Source: Platanthera guangdongensis
Lineage: Eukaryota; Streptophyta; Magnoliopsida; Asparagales; Orchidaceae
DNA length: 64,000 nucleotides
Assembly: GCA_039583875.1 (NCBI GenBank)
Contig: CM077147.1
Location: forward strand, 115,006,440-115,070,439
Reading direction: 5' to 3'
Below the pieces are notes generated by a model. The model did not search any database, was not told where the DNA came from, and saw nothing but the letters and a program-made list of their open reading frames with translations. This document shows positions 31,891-44,026 of this stretch, piece by piece. Numbering within the stretch: the first letter of the stretch is position 1; every line of letters begins with the position of its first letter. The translations under genes were made by a program, and so were the position numbers.

Positions 31891-33118
31891 ATGCCGCCAA
31901 AGCGTCCTGCGACGAGGTCGACTCCCCAGTCAGAGGGTGAGTCATCAGGTGCGCAAAGTGACGCGATTATCGAGAGTTTGCGTCAGAGCAATGAGTCTCT
32001 GTCGAGACAATTGGTAGCGATGCAATCGCAAATTGAGTCTCTGTTGTCTGCCGCTCCCGTGCAGCAACCTTTAGTGTAAGAGCCCGCCGTGGGCCAGGCC
32101 GTGCCCGATACCCCTGCTCCTCTGGTGCCCCCGATGGCAATAACACCAGAAATGAATTTCATATCGCACTTCCAGCGGTTTGGACCTCCCACCTTCGACG
32201 GGAGTGCTGACTTTATGATTATAGATGATTGGATCATCTCCATCGAGGAGATGTTTTCGTATTCCGGAATTCTAGAAGCCTAGAAGGTGATGATTTTAGC
32301 CTATCAGTTAAAAGGTCTGGCAAAGCGTTGGTGGATTCGGGAAAGAAAGAGCCTGAAGGAATGCTGTACTTGGGAATCATTTAAGAAGATGCCGTTGAAG
32401 AAGTTTCTACACTCGGTCGATCAAGACCGCCTGATGAATAACTTTCTGCATCTACAGCAGAGACATCTCACCGTGACCGAGTAAGTGATTGAGTTTAGCA
32501 AACTGAGCAGGTTTGCTCCTGATTTGGTAGCTTCTGAGAAGGGTAGAGTGAAACGTTTCTTGGCAGGATTAAGAAGCGATGTCCAGCAGTTGGCATGCGC
32601 TTACCAAGCTGAAAGTTATGCTGAAGTAGTGGAAGCCGCTTTAAAAGTGGAGGCGATTGAAAACGCCAAGAACCGCGGTTCTGCGGCAAGGAAGGAGAAA
32701 AGAAAAGGCGTTGAGGATGGTAGCTCCAGGGCATCTGGCACTTTTTCGAAGAAGAAAAGTAAGGAAGTGTGTAACTTCTGTGGTCGTCCTGGCCACCCCT
32801 GCGAAAGGTGTTTTAAGAGGATTGCCACTCTGAAATAGCAGCAGGTGTATGCCATCCATGGTGCACCCAAGGGAGAGCTTGTGTGCTCGTTCTGTGCAAG
32901 GAATGGTCATGACGTGACTCGCTGCTGGATGAAAGAAAGGGTTTCCTTCCAGTGTGGGGAGAAGGGACACCAGAAGTCTTCGTGCCCCCAGGCTTAGTCC
33001 CCACTGCAGCCTGCCCCACTTCGAGCTCTGCCACCGCCACCAAACCTTGATAAAGGAAAAGGAAAGTTGAACGTGATGACCAGCGAGGAAGCCCAAACCT
33101 CTACGCAAGTGATATCAG
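31891..33118 (+). pseudogene. gag: Element A gag (capsid, zinc knuckles), five in-frame stops
   Basis: ATG 31891 opens MPPKRPATRSTPQ, a typical chromovirus gag start. One frame runs through the capsid (RFGPPTFDGS, LKGLAKRWW, EAALKVEAIE) to three zinc-knuckle motifs: CNFCGRPGHPCERC, CSFCARNGHDVTRC, and a third (FQCGEKGHQKSSC) that has lost its first Cys. Stops are at 32077 (TAA), 32281 (TAG), 32482 (TAA), 32836 (TAG) and 32995 (TAG). No frameshift is seen in this stretch. The coding frame ends at 33118 in the middle of a Gly codon that is completed after a putative intron. Confidence 0.88.
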
Positions 33119-33202
33119 GTTAGCCTCAGTTTAATTTATCCTTGTTAGTTATCGTTGTTGCCCTAGTTATTGTTCGTTTAGTTATGTATGTTATGGTTTT
33201 AG
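33119..33202 (+). other. Putative intron between gag and protease of A
   Basis: CAG|GTTAGC..ATGGTTTTAG|GAGAG, 84 bp, T-rich. Removing it joins VIS-G-EFKV in frame. Retaining it gives an immediate TAG and a hydrophobic stretch foreign to this family. Element D keeps an AG acceptor at the same codon (TTTATAG|GGAAATTT, minus strand near 57625). Confidence 0.5.
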
Positions 33203-35480
33203 GAGAGTTTAAGGTGCGGAATTGGTGGGCTCGCGTTCTTTTCGATTCGGGTGCCACCCATTCCTTTGTGGCCTAGAGATTTGTTGATAAACATTGCCTG
33301 AGTGTGGACCATTTGGGTGGCTCCTTCAATGTCAAGCTCCCTTCCGGTGATTCTGTGATATCTTACCAAGGAGTTCGAGATGCTCATTTATCTTGGCAAT
33401 TTTCTAGCCTTTGTGGATCTAATGATTTTGGATCTGTCTGATTTTGACGTGATTTTGGGCATGGACTGGCTGTCCAAGTATGATGGGGTCATCCAGTGCA
33501 AGGCTAAGCGATTGGATTTCAGAATGCACGACGGACAACCTATGAGCGTCTATGGATTTTAGGACATAGTTTCCTCTGTCATTTTTGCGGTACATGCTTG
33601 TCGTGCTATAGAGTCTGGTTGTGAGGTGTTTTTTGGTTTCTATTTCTGCTCTGGAGACAGCTTTTGTTACACCACATCTTGAGGATGTCTCGGTGGTGCA
33701 AGAGTTTCCAGATGTCTTTCCTGATAGTCTTCCAGGACTTCCCCCGGAAAGGGAGATAGAGTTTGTGATAGATCTCGAGCCAGGTACTCGTCCTATTGTT
33801 AAAGCACCGTACCATATGGCTCCACGTGAGTTGGATGAGTTGCGTACTCAGCTCAATGAGTTGCTGAGGTGTGGTTTTATAAGACCAAGTACTTCTCCAT
33901 GGGGTGCTCCTATTTTGTTCGTCAAGAAGAAAGACAGATCGATGATACTTTGCATCGATTATAGGGAATTGAACAAGGTAACCATTAAGAATAGATATCC
34001 CCTGCCAAGGATTGATTATTTGTTCGACCAATTGCGTGTTAGCTCGGTATTTTCAAAGATCGTTCTTCGTTCAGGCTACCACCAGTTGAGGATTCGTGAG
34101 GCAGATATTCCCCGAACTGCTTTCCGTTTACGGCATGGACATTATGAGTTTATGGTGATGTATTTTGGTTTAACCAATTCACCCTCTGCTTTCATGGATT
34201 TGATGAATTTGGTGTTCAAGGATTTCTTGGACCGATTTGTTATTGTATTCATAGATAATGTCTTGGTGTATTCCCGTAATGTTGAGGAGTATACTCAGCA
34301 TTTGTGTCTGGTCTTGTCGACCCTGAGGGAGCATAAGTTATATGCGAAGTTGAGCAAGTGTGAGTTCTGGCTACCTCAGGTGTCCTTTTTGGGCCATGTT
34401 GTAAGCAAGGATGGTATTTCTGTAGACCCGACCAAGATTTCTGCTGTGATGGAATGGGAGAGACCTTCTACACCCAGGGTGATTAGGAGTTTCTTTGGCC
34501 TGGCTGGCTATTATAGAAGATTCGTGGAGGGGTTTTCGGTGTTGTCTTCTCCTCTAACTAGACTTACTCAGAAGAATACTGCTTTCATTTGGAGTGATAA
34601 GTGTGAAGAGGCTTTCCAAGAGCTGAAGAAGAGATTATGTACTGCTCCAATTTTAACCTTACGTAATGAAGGAGTTCAGTATGATGTGTATGTTGATGCA
34701 TCACACATCGGACTTGGTTGTGTTTTAATGCAAGATGGTAAGGTGATCGTGTATGGATCGAGGCAACTAAAGATCCATGAGAGAAACTATCCTACGCATG
34801 ATTTGGAGTTTGCTGCCGTAATTTATGCACTGAAGCTTTGGAGACACTTATTATATGACGCGTTGTGCAAGATCTATACGGACCATAAGAGTTTGAAGTA
34901 CGTCTTCACTCAGAAAGAACTAAATCTGCACCACCGTCAGTGGTTAGAATATGTGGCAGATTATGAAGTGGAAATTCTTTATCATCCAGGAAAGTCTAAT
35001 GTAGTAGCCGATGTTTTGAGTAGAAAGACCGCTAAGATTTTTAATCTAACGGTACAGTCCTTGGTAGAAGATTTTTTGTTAATGTATATTGAGGTTGGGA
35101 GTAGTACTGTGCCTGCTATTCTAGAAGCAGAGGAACCCTCTTTGATTTCCCTTACTCGAGCACATCAGAATGATGATCCTGATTTGTTGCACCTCCGGAA
35201 TAGAACTGTGGAGGGAGAGCTACCTGATTTCTCTGTGGAAGAGTTGGACACCTTGAAGTATCGGGGTAGATTTTGTGTCCCCTCCTTTGGAGACATTCGA
35301 GCTAAGATCTGTGCTCATGGTTCCAGTGTAGCCTACCACACTGGTTCCACTAAGATGTATAAAGATCTAAAGCAAATTGTTTGGTGGTCAGGGATGAAGA
35401 ATGACATCGCAAAGTTTGTATCAGAATGTTATACATGTCAGCGTATTAAAGCTGATCACAGAAGCCTGGTGGTAAATTGA
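33203..35480 (+). pseudogene. pol: Element A protease, RT and RNase H
   Basis: Protease starts EFKVRNWWARVLFDSGATHSF with the DSG active site. A stop follows at 33274, a frameshift near 33378, a stop at 33560 and another frameshift near 33620. From 33621 a long open frame carries RT ([44 protein letters not shown]) and RNase H ([21 protein letters not shown]), then a linker to 35480. Two RT catalytic aspartates are gone: SKIVLRSGY has Val for Asp, and FIDNVLVYS has Asn for the second Asp of the FIDD box. RT is therefore inactive even where the frame is open. A one-base loss near 35465 shifts to the integrase frame. Confidence 0.92.
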
Positions 35481-36559
35481 CACCGCTTGATATTCCAATT
35501 TGGAAATGGGAGAGTATTTCAATGGATTTCATCACCGGTCTGCCAAAATCTCCCCGTTGGCATGACTCTGTTTGGGTGATACTCGACAGACTGACAAATT
35601 GTGCTCACTTTGTTCCATTTAAGATTGGATACTCGATGAAGAAGATAGCTGAGTTATATCTTGAAGAGCTCATCAGGTTACATGGTGTGCCTGTTAGCAT
35701 TGTATCAGATCGGGACTCTAGATTTACGTCTCGCTTTTGGAGGAGTTTATAGGAGGGGTTGGGTACCGATTTAAGGCATTCCACCGCCTATCATCCGCAG
35801 ACTAATGGTCAGACGGAAAGGGTAAATCAGCTCGTAGAGGATATGATCATGTGTTATATTTTGGATCATGGTGGTGCTTGGGATGAGCGTCTCAGAATCA
35901 TGGAGTTTGCATACAATAATAGTTTTCAAGAGAGTCTGCAGATGGCTCCGTTTGAGGCCTTGTATGGGAGGCGTTGTAGAACTCCATTATTTTGGGATGA
36001 AGTTGGTGAGAGACTGTTGCTAGGTCCGGAAGCCCTTGAAGAGATGAATTGTGTCGTGACTCACATTCGGGAAAAGCTTCATGTGGCTCAGGAGCGCTAT
36101 GAGAAGTATGATAATCTACGAAGTGTTGATCTGGAGTTTGCCGTTGGAGACTTGGTTTTTCTGAAAGTTTCCCCGATGTCTGGAGTTAAAAAGTTTGGAA
36201 GGAACCACAAGTTAGACCCCCGGTATGTGGGACCTTTCCAGATTCTTGAGCGCATCGGAGTGTCAGCTTATAGGCTGGAATTGCCTGTGACCTTCCCTGG
36301 TGTCCATGATGTGTTCTACGTGAGCCAGTTGCGGAACTGTATTCGTAGTGATCGTCAAGTCCTCGACTCGATACCCCAAATTCAGCCCAACCTTACATAT
36401 GTGGAAGAACCTATTCGTGTTCTGGATTCTCAAGAGCGTGTGTTGCGGAGAAAGACCATCCCTATGGTCAAGATTCTTTGCAGAAATCAAGACATCGAGA
36501 GCGCGACGTTGGAAGTGGAATCGGCGATGAGGGAAACTCATCCGCACCTCTTCTCTTAG
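35466..36559 (+). pseudogene. int: Element A integrase with chromodomain
   Basis: Continues pol in another frame: [24 protein letters not shown] and NGQTERVNQLVEDM keep all three catalytic acidic residues, unlike D. A single TAG at 35750 interrupts it at an expected Gln. The C-terminal part has GDLVFLKVSPMSG, LDPRYVGPFQI and GVHDVFYVSQL. A short chromodomain-like tail (LRRKTIPMVKILCRN, ATLEVESAMR) ends at 36559. The chromodomain would direct integration to particular chromatin in intact relatives. Confidence 0.9.
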
Positions 36560-36667
36560 TTTCGGGTATGTTGCTATGTTTACAATTATGCGTGATTTTA
36601 TTGATTATTGTTTGGTTTTGGAGTTGTGATAAGTTTCGGGACGAAACTGCTTTTTAGGCGGAGTGAC
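36560..36667 (+). other. A 3' untranslated region and polypurine tract
   Basis: GTTTCGGGACGAAACTGCTTTT followed by the purine-rich TTTAGGCGGAGTGAC directly before the 3' LTR (36653-36667), equivalent to D at 10029-10046. Confidence 0.75.
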
Positions 36668-39600
36668 TGTAACGCCCCCGATTTTTTTTTGATGATTTTA
36701 TTTGTTTGGGCAACGTCATATTTATGATGTCGTGGCGTTACTTTTAACGTCGAGTGTTGGATTTGAGTAGTTTTGGACGTGCTCGTCCAGTTTCGTCGCA
36801 ACCCGAGCATTTTTGGTGTCTCGATGCGCGATCGAAGTTTTGGGTTTTGTTTATGTTTGTCGTAAGCTTTGAAAAAAATTTATATCTCGAGAATGGATCG
36901 TCGGCTTCTGATTTTGACTTCGCCGTTGTGTTCGTAGCGTCAGTGTTTGCCTACGGTGCAAGGTACGTTTAATTCAGCGTGTTGAGCCTCTGCTTGGATC
37001 TCTTTTTTCCATGTTCAACTATCTAAACATGACAATTTCTATATTTATGCCTGAGCTTGTTTTGATTCTCGGGAAGGCCTCCTGAAGGTGTGGGTTTTCG
37101 TCGAACCCAACCTTATTTCGTTTCTTTTTGGGCGCTGTTCGGAGTTCGACGATCGTCGAGAGGAGCTCGATGATTGTGTTTCTTTTTATGGCGCTGTTCG
37201 GAGTTCGACGATCGTCGAGCGGAGCTCGACGATTGTGTTTCTTTTTCTGGCACTGTTCGGAGTTCGACGATCGTCGAGCGGAGCTGGACGATTATGTTTC
37301 TTTTTCTTGGCGCTGTTCGGAGTTCGTCGATCATCGAGCAGAGCTCGATGATTGTGTTTCTTTTCTTGGTGCTGTTTGGAGGTCGACGATCGACGATTGA
37401 GGTTTTTTTTCTGGGTACTGTTTGGAGCTTGACGATCGTCGATCGGAGCTCGACGATTGCCGTGCTGAGCTCGACGAAGTGTCGAGCGGAGATTGCTGTA
37501 GCTCTAGCGATCTTCGAATCGTGTTCGACGATCAGGCCTGCGTTCTGCATTCGACGATTTTTCGAACAGATTTTGTCGAGTGGAGTTTTTCCTTTTCTTC
37601 GATAAACGTCGAGCTGAGCTCGACCAAGAATCGAACAGAGTAGTCTTCATTTAGCACTCGGGTAATTTTTCCTCCCTTGTACTCGAGTAGTTCCCCCTTT
37701 CTGTACTCGAGTAAGTGCCCTTGTACTCGAGTAGTTCCCCCTTGTTGTACTCGAGTAAGTGCCCATATACTCGAGTAGTTCCCCCTTAATGTACTCGAGT
37801 AAGTGCCCTTGTACTCGAGTAGTTCCCCCTTGCTGTACTCGAGTAAGTGCCCTTGTACTCGAGTAGTTCCCCCTTGCTGTACTCTAGTAAGTGCCCTTGT
37901 ACTCGAGTTATCGTCGTGCAGTACTCGAGTATGTTCCTTAGTGCTCGAGTAATCCTCGTGCAGTACTCGTCTAATTCCATTAGTACTCAAGTCATCCATT
38001 CCTTCTATCTCAGGAAAACCGGTTCAGCTGAACCCGATTTATTTATTTGCTCTTCTTGTTATCACCTTTAGTATAAATACCTTCTTCATCTTCTCTGATT
38101 CTTTTTTTCCTCCCGAACCAGAGCGGCGTGAGTGAGAAAGAGGTTGTCCGTCCTTATTTCTTTCGGTGGCCGTTGACGGTGCTCCGGTGCTCGAATTCGC
38201 AAACCGATTGTACATCTAGTAAGCCCTTGCCGAGAGCTATGCCATCATGGTAATTTCTTCGCCGTTTCTTGAGATTTCTCGTTAGGGTTTTTCGGCCCTA
38301 ACCCCCTTTTCGACCATTTTTCTCTAGATTTCAACTCCTCCCGCAGCCTTTTGCCCCGATCTACGACGTGGAGCGATTCAGAGGACTTTTCCAGTAAAAA
38401 CGAGGCAAGTGGTGGTTTCCCTCGTTTCTCTTTGTCCGATCTGATTGTAATGACTATACTTTCATGTTCTTTAAATTTTCTGCGCTTATTCTTCCAAATC
38501 ATTGTTATGATTAGTCTTTTCAACGATCCTTTGTTGTTGTAAGGTTTTGTCTTGGAAAGCCCGATATTGTCTGGTTTTGGTTAATTGTTCCTGGTGTGTC
38601 TTAATGATGTCTATGTATGCCTTAGCTTTCGCTATTAAATGCATTAGAATTTATCTAGGACTGTAAGTTGCTCCTAGAGGTTGATCATCCGCGTCTTGAG
38701 TTCTGTAATGTCAAGTAGAATCTATCAAGCCAAAATCTCGAGATATTTGTGTTGTGGTTTCTTTGGGTTTCTTGAATGCGGGAGTTAGTGGACGATTCCA
38801 CCTCCGCAGTATTTGTTACCTTCATTAGTGCCCTGTGGAAGTCTACCACAGGTGCCTAATAAAGGTTTTGTATTTTCTTTCTGGTGAAATATTCATGTAG
38901 TCAACTTATAGCCTTGTGCGGCTGGTGTACCCTTGTGGAACATGACAAATCACGTAGGAGTTCTTTTCCTGTTGATGCCCTTTTTCTTTTGTACTTTACT
39001 TCAGTGTTTTTGGTCTTGGGTTGGTACCCCTATTGACCTTTACTTATTTTGGTTTATTACTTTTCCTTCCACCATTTGTACCTTCTTGCTGAGGTGTTCT
39101 TTCTTCAGAATGCCTCAGGTTCAGAGCAGTAGAATTTAGCAGCGCTGGTTTTGGAGTTTTTTGGGCGGCAGTGTTGGCCGTAGTTGTTGCCTCGTCTTAG
39201 CGAGGTAGTTTGTTGTTTGTTTAGTTTTACTAGTTCAGACATACTTTTGTTCGTGGGTTCGTGTTAGTTTGTTGGCGGCCACTGAATTGTTAGTTGTTTG
39301 ATACTTGCTAGCTACTCATTTCTTTAAATGTGGATGTGGATTAATTGTTCTCTGGGAGGATTTATGCTAGGAATGCATGTTAGGTATTTTAAACTATAAA
39401 ATCTACAACCATTACTTCATGCAATGCATACTTTGAAACTCTAACTCGTTATTTTTAGCGACCGTAAAAGCTATCTTTCCTACTATAATAAATTTAGAGT
39501 CTTGCATAGCATGAGTTGTCCTTTGGGGACGTTTTGTTTTTACTCATGTACGACGTTTTGAGTTAATCTAAACAAGTATTTTTCCGCAGCGTATAATTAT

Positions 39601-39821
39601 ATTTTGATTCGTGGACTAGATAAGCCACTAAGCCGAGGGATACGGCTAAATATTGCACTTAACTATTTTTTTTCCTTAAATTTACTCAAAGAATCTTTCT
39701 TCATGATTAGTTTGGTGTCTGCCTGAGCGTCCGCAGTTATCCCCTGCTTACGTGGCATCATGACGCGCATTTTTCCTTACTCTGATAAGCTTTTTATGCG
39801 GTGAAAATGCGGGTTGTGACA
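36668..39821 (+). repeat. 3' LTR of A (3154 bp)
   Basis: TGTAACGCCCCCGA to GCGGGTTGTGACA, uninterrupted. TCGACGATCGTCGA array at about 37140-37640, CTCGAG array at 37660-37965, TATA box at 38072-38079. It lacks the 14.6-14.7 kb minisatellite of the 5' LTR. The last 525 bp are inside the tandem duplication. Confidence 0.93.
38072..38079 (+). promoter_or_regulatory. TATA box of A 3' LTR
   Basis: TATAAATA in the same context as 13769-13776. In this position it could drive outward transcription into the flanking D and E sequence. Confidence 0.55.
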
Positions 39822-39826
39822 CAAGT

Positions 39827-40091
39827 GTTGGGCATGCTCAACAACACTGCGGGAATACACCAAAACGTCATCTATAAACACAACTACGAAATGGTCTAGA
39901 AAATCCTTGAACACGCAGTTCATCATATCCATAAAGGAAGAGGGAACATTGGTCAAACCAAAGGAAATAACCAAAAACTCAAAATGCCCATGCCGCGAAC
40001 GTAAAGCACTTTGTGGAATATCTGCCTCATGAATCCTCAACTGGTGTTAGCCTGAATGAAGATCGATCTTTGAAACACAGAGCTACCACAC
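39827..40091 (-). pseudogene. Element D RT core fragment (copy 1)
   Basis: On the minus strand [36 protein letters not shown] and [20 protein letters not shown]. The RT FIDD box is intact, with one stop before HQLR. The fragment lies between the end of A and the start of the E LTR and links 12365 to 56796 in the D pol. Confidence 0.9.
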
Positions 40092-42009
40092 TGTTGGATC
40101 CCTAGTTGATTTGGGTTAGGTTCACTAGCTTAGGATGTGACCCAACATGTATAGCCAGGGTCAACTTTCTGTCCTAGAGTATAGGCCAAGTCCTTAAAGT
40201 CAACTTCAAATGGACCAGCTTCAACAAGACCATCAGAGACTCCAGACTTAGAAGATTACAAGACTAAGTAAGATGAGTTCGACGTTCGTCGAACTCAGCT
40301 CGATGAAAGGTGTCCTGCGCTCGACAATCGTGAGACATTTCTTTGTGCTGAGCTCGACGACTTTTGTTCTCTATTCGACGAAGACTGAGTTTCTTCAACA
40401 AGCTAAAGTAAGGATATCTTCAGATTTTTCTAAGTCCAATTTCAAGTTTTTGTCGACGAATAGGATTCTGAGCTTGACGAACTTGAACCTCAAGTTCTCA
40501 ACTTCTCAGGTCAACGAATGCAGTAATCTACTCGACGATTTCTGAATTCAGAGGATTTGTGTCGACACTTAGGGCATGTGTCGACACCAGCTTATGTCGA
40601 CACCAGATTTGTGTTGACACTAGAAGATTTGAGTCGACACCAGCTTATGTCGACACCTTATTTGTGTCGACACCAGAAGATTTGAGTCGACACCAAGATC
40701 AATCAGTCGACACCAACTTATGTCGACACAGAATATCAGTTATCCAGAATATTTTGACTAAGTCCAGAACTGTTCTTTGCTAGACATTCTCAGCTCGACG
40801 AATTTGGATCTCAGCTCAACCAATGAAGATTGTTAGTTCGACGAAGATTGAAGCAGGATTGACAAGTTTCCCTAGAAGACTAAGTGATATTGTTAGCTCG
40901 ACGAACTCATCAAGCTCAGCTCAACGAACTCAAACTCAGCTCGATGAATTATGTTCTTCGATCGACGATTCCAGACTAGGTCTTCTCCAGTTTCCCGTCC
41001 AGTTTCTTGGCGATGATTCCGGAGTAATCAATGCTCTATCTTCTCGGAATGTCACCGTTAGAACGTGCATTAATCAATGATTATTACATGCCATTTTTCC
41101 ATGGGACAGTTAGAGAAATCATTGATTGCCGCTTCCTTCCCAGGCTGACTGCAATTGCTGCTCAAACATTCAAATTTTGAATGTTCCTCAGTCAGTCAAA
41201 AAGTCAGAAGAGAAAAGGATCAAGTACTACTAGACACATATACAGTCATACAGATACACAGACAATCAGACAGACATAGACAAGAATTGCACAGAAGAAC
41301 AATCTTACGACAATCAAAATTTCTTTCCTGTAATTAGCCCCGGCCAGAGAACATCTTCAAGAAGAAGAAGAAGAACATTCATTACTATCAAGAGTCTTCT
41401 CACTTCAATCCTACAAGACAACTTCAAAAGGACAACAAAACTCTTTCTGTCAAAGAAGTTCCTGAATAATCTCTGGTCCAGGGATTTCGGTTTTCAAGAC
41501 CTGTCACCCTGAAGTAGTGCTCCAGTTTTCCTGATCTCAGGGGGAGCAAATCTGCTAACATAAATCCACAGTCTTCTCAGTTGTTATTGAGAAAGAGAAG
41601 ACACCATCACCTCTTTTCCAACTCCTGTACAGGGTTTTAATTCCCTTCAAAATTATTCTTGTTTGCAAGTCTCCTACCAAAAGACTTTAGGTTTTGGTTT
41701 TTGAGCACCTGAACAAAAGCTCATTGGTTTCAGGCACCTGATCAAAAACCTGAGTGGATTCCTACCAGGGTGGTAGAAGAGTGGATGTACCCAGGTTGGG
41801 GACCACTATAAAATTTCTTGTGTCATCTGGTTGCCCTTTATTTTTATTTTGGCTGTGTTGCTCTGTGATTGTTTAGATTGCTGTGATTATTGTTTTATCA
41901 ACTGACATGTTCACCTAGGAATACAACAAAATTTGTAAAGTCTTTCAAGAGAGCACAATACTCTATTCACCCCCCCTCTAAAGTATTTCAGATCTAACAT
42001 GCACTTTCA
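40092..42009 (+). repeat. E-family 5' LTR in duplication copy 1
   Basis: TGTTGGATCCCTAG to CACTTTCA, 1918 bp, followed by a PBS (TGGTATCAGAG at 42012). Contains TCGACGA words at 40272-40545 and 40790-40970 and the GTGTCGACAC array at 40559-40729. Confidence 0.92.
40559..40729. repeat. GTGTCGACAC palindromic array in E LTR
   Basis: Ten occurrences of GTCGACAC or a one-base variant in 171 bp. GTGTCGACAC is a perfect 10-bp palindrome. Linkers such as CAGCTTAT and AGAAGATTTGA repeat as well. The array is also at 44494-44664 and 55337-55510. Confidence 0.9.
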
Positions 42010-42150
42010 ATTGGTATCAGAGGGAGGTTGGTTAATCTACCACACCTTAAGAGATCAAGTGGTTGTACAGGCTAAGACCTGAATCATAAAGATCCCTCTA
42101 GTTAGATCTGTTTGTTTTGATTTTGTTATTAGATTTATTTCCTCACAGAC

Positions 42151-43242
42151 ATGGCTCAAAACAAGGATTATGCAAGCATCAGACCTTCAGTTGGCAATCT
42201 TAATAAGTTTGCCATCTGGAAGGCAAGAATCAGATTATACATGAACTCTATTGATGAAGATATTTTTGCTTCCATCTTGACAGGAGTACCTCCAGCACCT
42301 ACAACTTCTACAAGCACTTCTACCAACATGACTGCAGTACCTCCTCTTGAGAACAATGATGCCTACAAGAAAGCTAAATTGCAGATGCAAAAGCAATGAA
42401 TATCTTGGCTCAGACAATGTCAGATGACATATTTCAAAAGGTACATGAGTGCACCTCAGCTAAGGCCATTTGGGATTCCCTCAACCAAATGGTAGCTGGC
42501 TCAGCAGATGAAAGAAAAGACAGGAGATCAAACCTCATATCCCTGTATGAGAATTTCAAGAAGGATGAGGCTGAATCAGTTGTAGAAATGTATAATAGGT
42601 TGAGTTCAATCATCAATGAGCTCAAAACCTTGGAAAAAGACATCACCCTGATTGAGGTCAATGATAAGATTTTGATGTGCTTCCCTAGCTCTTGGGATTC
42701 AAGAATCTGGCGTATCAAAGAAGCCAGAAGCCTAAATGAGATATCAACTGAATCTCTGCTAGGCAAATAAAAGTCCTATGAGCAGCTGATCAAATCAAGA
42801 GAAGCAGCAGAACAGAAGGCAACAACTCCAGTGAGAAAGGATCACATCATAGCGTTCAAAGCATCTGAGAAAAGTGAGACCTCAACATCCAATGAGGAAC
42901 TCATGAACCTCTTTGCAAAAAGAATTTATAAGATGGCTAGAAAGGATTTCAGAAGGAAATCATCCAGGCAGGATGATAAGCCCAGATTTGGCAAGACACC
43001 AACCAAGGAGGTTGTGTGCTTTGGTTGCAGAAAGACTAGAGATTACATCTCAGAATGTCCAGAAAACCAGAAGAAGGACAAGAGCAGAGAAAAGGACTCC
43101 AGGAGAAAACACAGCAGCAGACTCTCTTCCAGCAAATACAAAAAGAAAGACAAGGGATTTGTTGCTGAGATATGGAGTGATACAGAGTAAGAATCATCCT
43201 CTTCTAGTTCAAGTGAAGAAGAGGAAGAAGCAAGATCCAAGG
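42151..43242 (+). pseudogene. Partial E gag in duplication copy 1
   Basis: Same start as the copy at 46086 (MAQNKDYASIRPSVGNLN). A one-base deletion near 42378 breaks the frame, and the zinc knuckle reads CRKTRDYISEC, losing the Gly-His of CRKTGHYISEC. It is cut at 43242 by the duplication join, so it has no pol behind it. Confidence 0.88.
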
Positions 43243-43756
43243 TTTGATACTTGCTAGCTACTCATTTCTTTAAATGTGGATGTGGATTAATTGTTCTCTG
43301 GGAGGATTTATGCTAGGAATGCATGTTAGGTATTTTAAACTATAAAATCTACAACCATTACTTCATGCAATGCATACTTTGAAACTCTAACTCGTTATTT
43401 TTAGCGACCGTAAAAGCTATCTTTCCTACTATAATAAATTTAGAGTCTTGCATAGCATGAGTTGTCCTTTGGGGACGTTTTGTTTTTACTCATGTACGAC
43501 GTTTTGAGTTAATCTAAACAAGTATTTTTCCGCAGCGTATAATTATATTTTGATTCGTGGACTAGATGAGCCACTAAGCCGAGGGATACGGCTAAATATT
43601 GCACTTAACTATTTTTTCCTTAAATTTACTCAAAGAACATGATTAGTTTGGTGTCTGCCTGAGCGTCCGCAGTTATCCCCTGCTTACGTGGCATCATGAC
43701 GCGCATTTTTCCTTACTCTGATAAGCTTTTATGCGGTGAAAATGCGGGTTGTGACA

Positions 43757-44026
43757 CAAGTGTTGGGCATGCTCAACAACACTGCGGGAATACACCAAAA
43801 CGTCATCTATAAACACAACTACGAAATGGTCTAGAAAATCCTTGAACACGCAGTTCATCATATCCATAAAGGAAGAGGGAACATTGGTCAAACCAAAGGA
43901 AATAACCAAAAACTCAAAATGCCCATGCCGCGAACGTAAAGCACTTTGTGGAATATCTGCCTCATGAATCCTCAACTGGTGTTAGCCTGAATGAAGATCG
44001 ATCTTTGAAACATAGAGCTACCACAC
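43757..44026 (-). pseudogene. Element D RT core fragment (copy 2)
   Basis: Same sequence as 39827-40091, carried by the tandem duplication, between an A LTR end (43756) and the E LTR start (44027). Confidence 0.9.

Larger units (their letters stand above)
12366..39821 (+). mobile_element. Element A: Tekay-like Ty3/gypsy chromovirus with element B nested in its 5' LTR
   Basis: Complete but dead element: 5' LTR 12366-15588 plus 31108-31215, PBS 31218, leader, gag 31891-33118, protease/RT/RNase H/integrase/chromodomain 33203-36559, PPT, 3' LTR 36668-39821, all flanked by CAAGT. Without B it is about 11.9 kb. Gene order, the C-terminal chromodomain-like tail and the LTR length above 3 kb fit the Tekay/Del lineage. 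The PBS matches initiator tRNA-Met. Confidence 0.92.
39297..43242. repeat. Tandem duplication of 3.95 kb, copy 1
   Basis: Covers the end of the A 3' LTR, the D RT fragment, an E 5' LTR and the first part of E gag. It ends at CCAAGG and runs directly into TTTGATACTTGC, the start of copy 2. The join shares one G only. Copy 1 carries private damage (gag frameshift, broken zinc knuckle). Confidence 0.92.
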
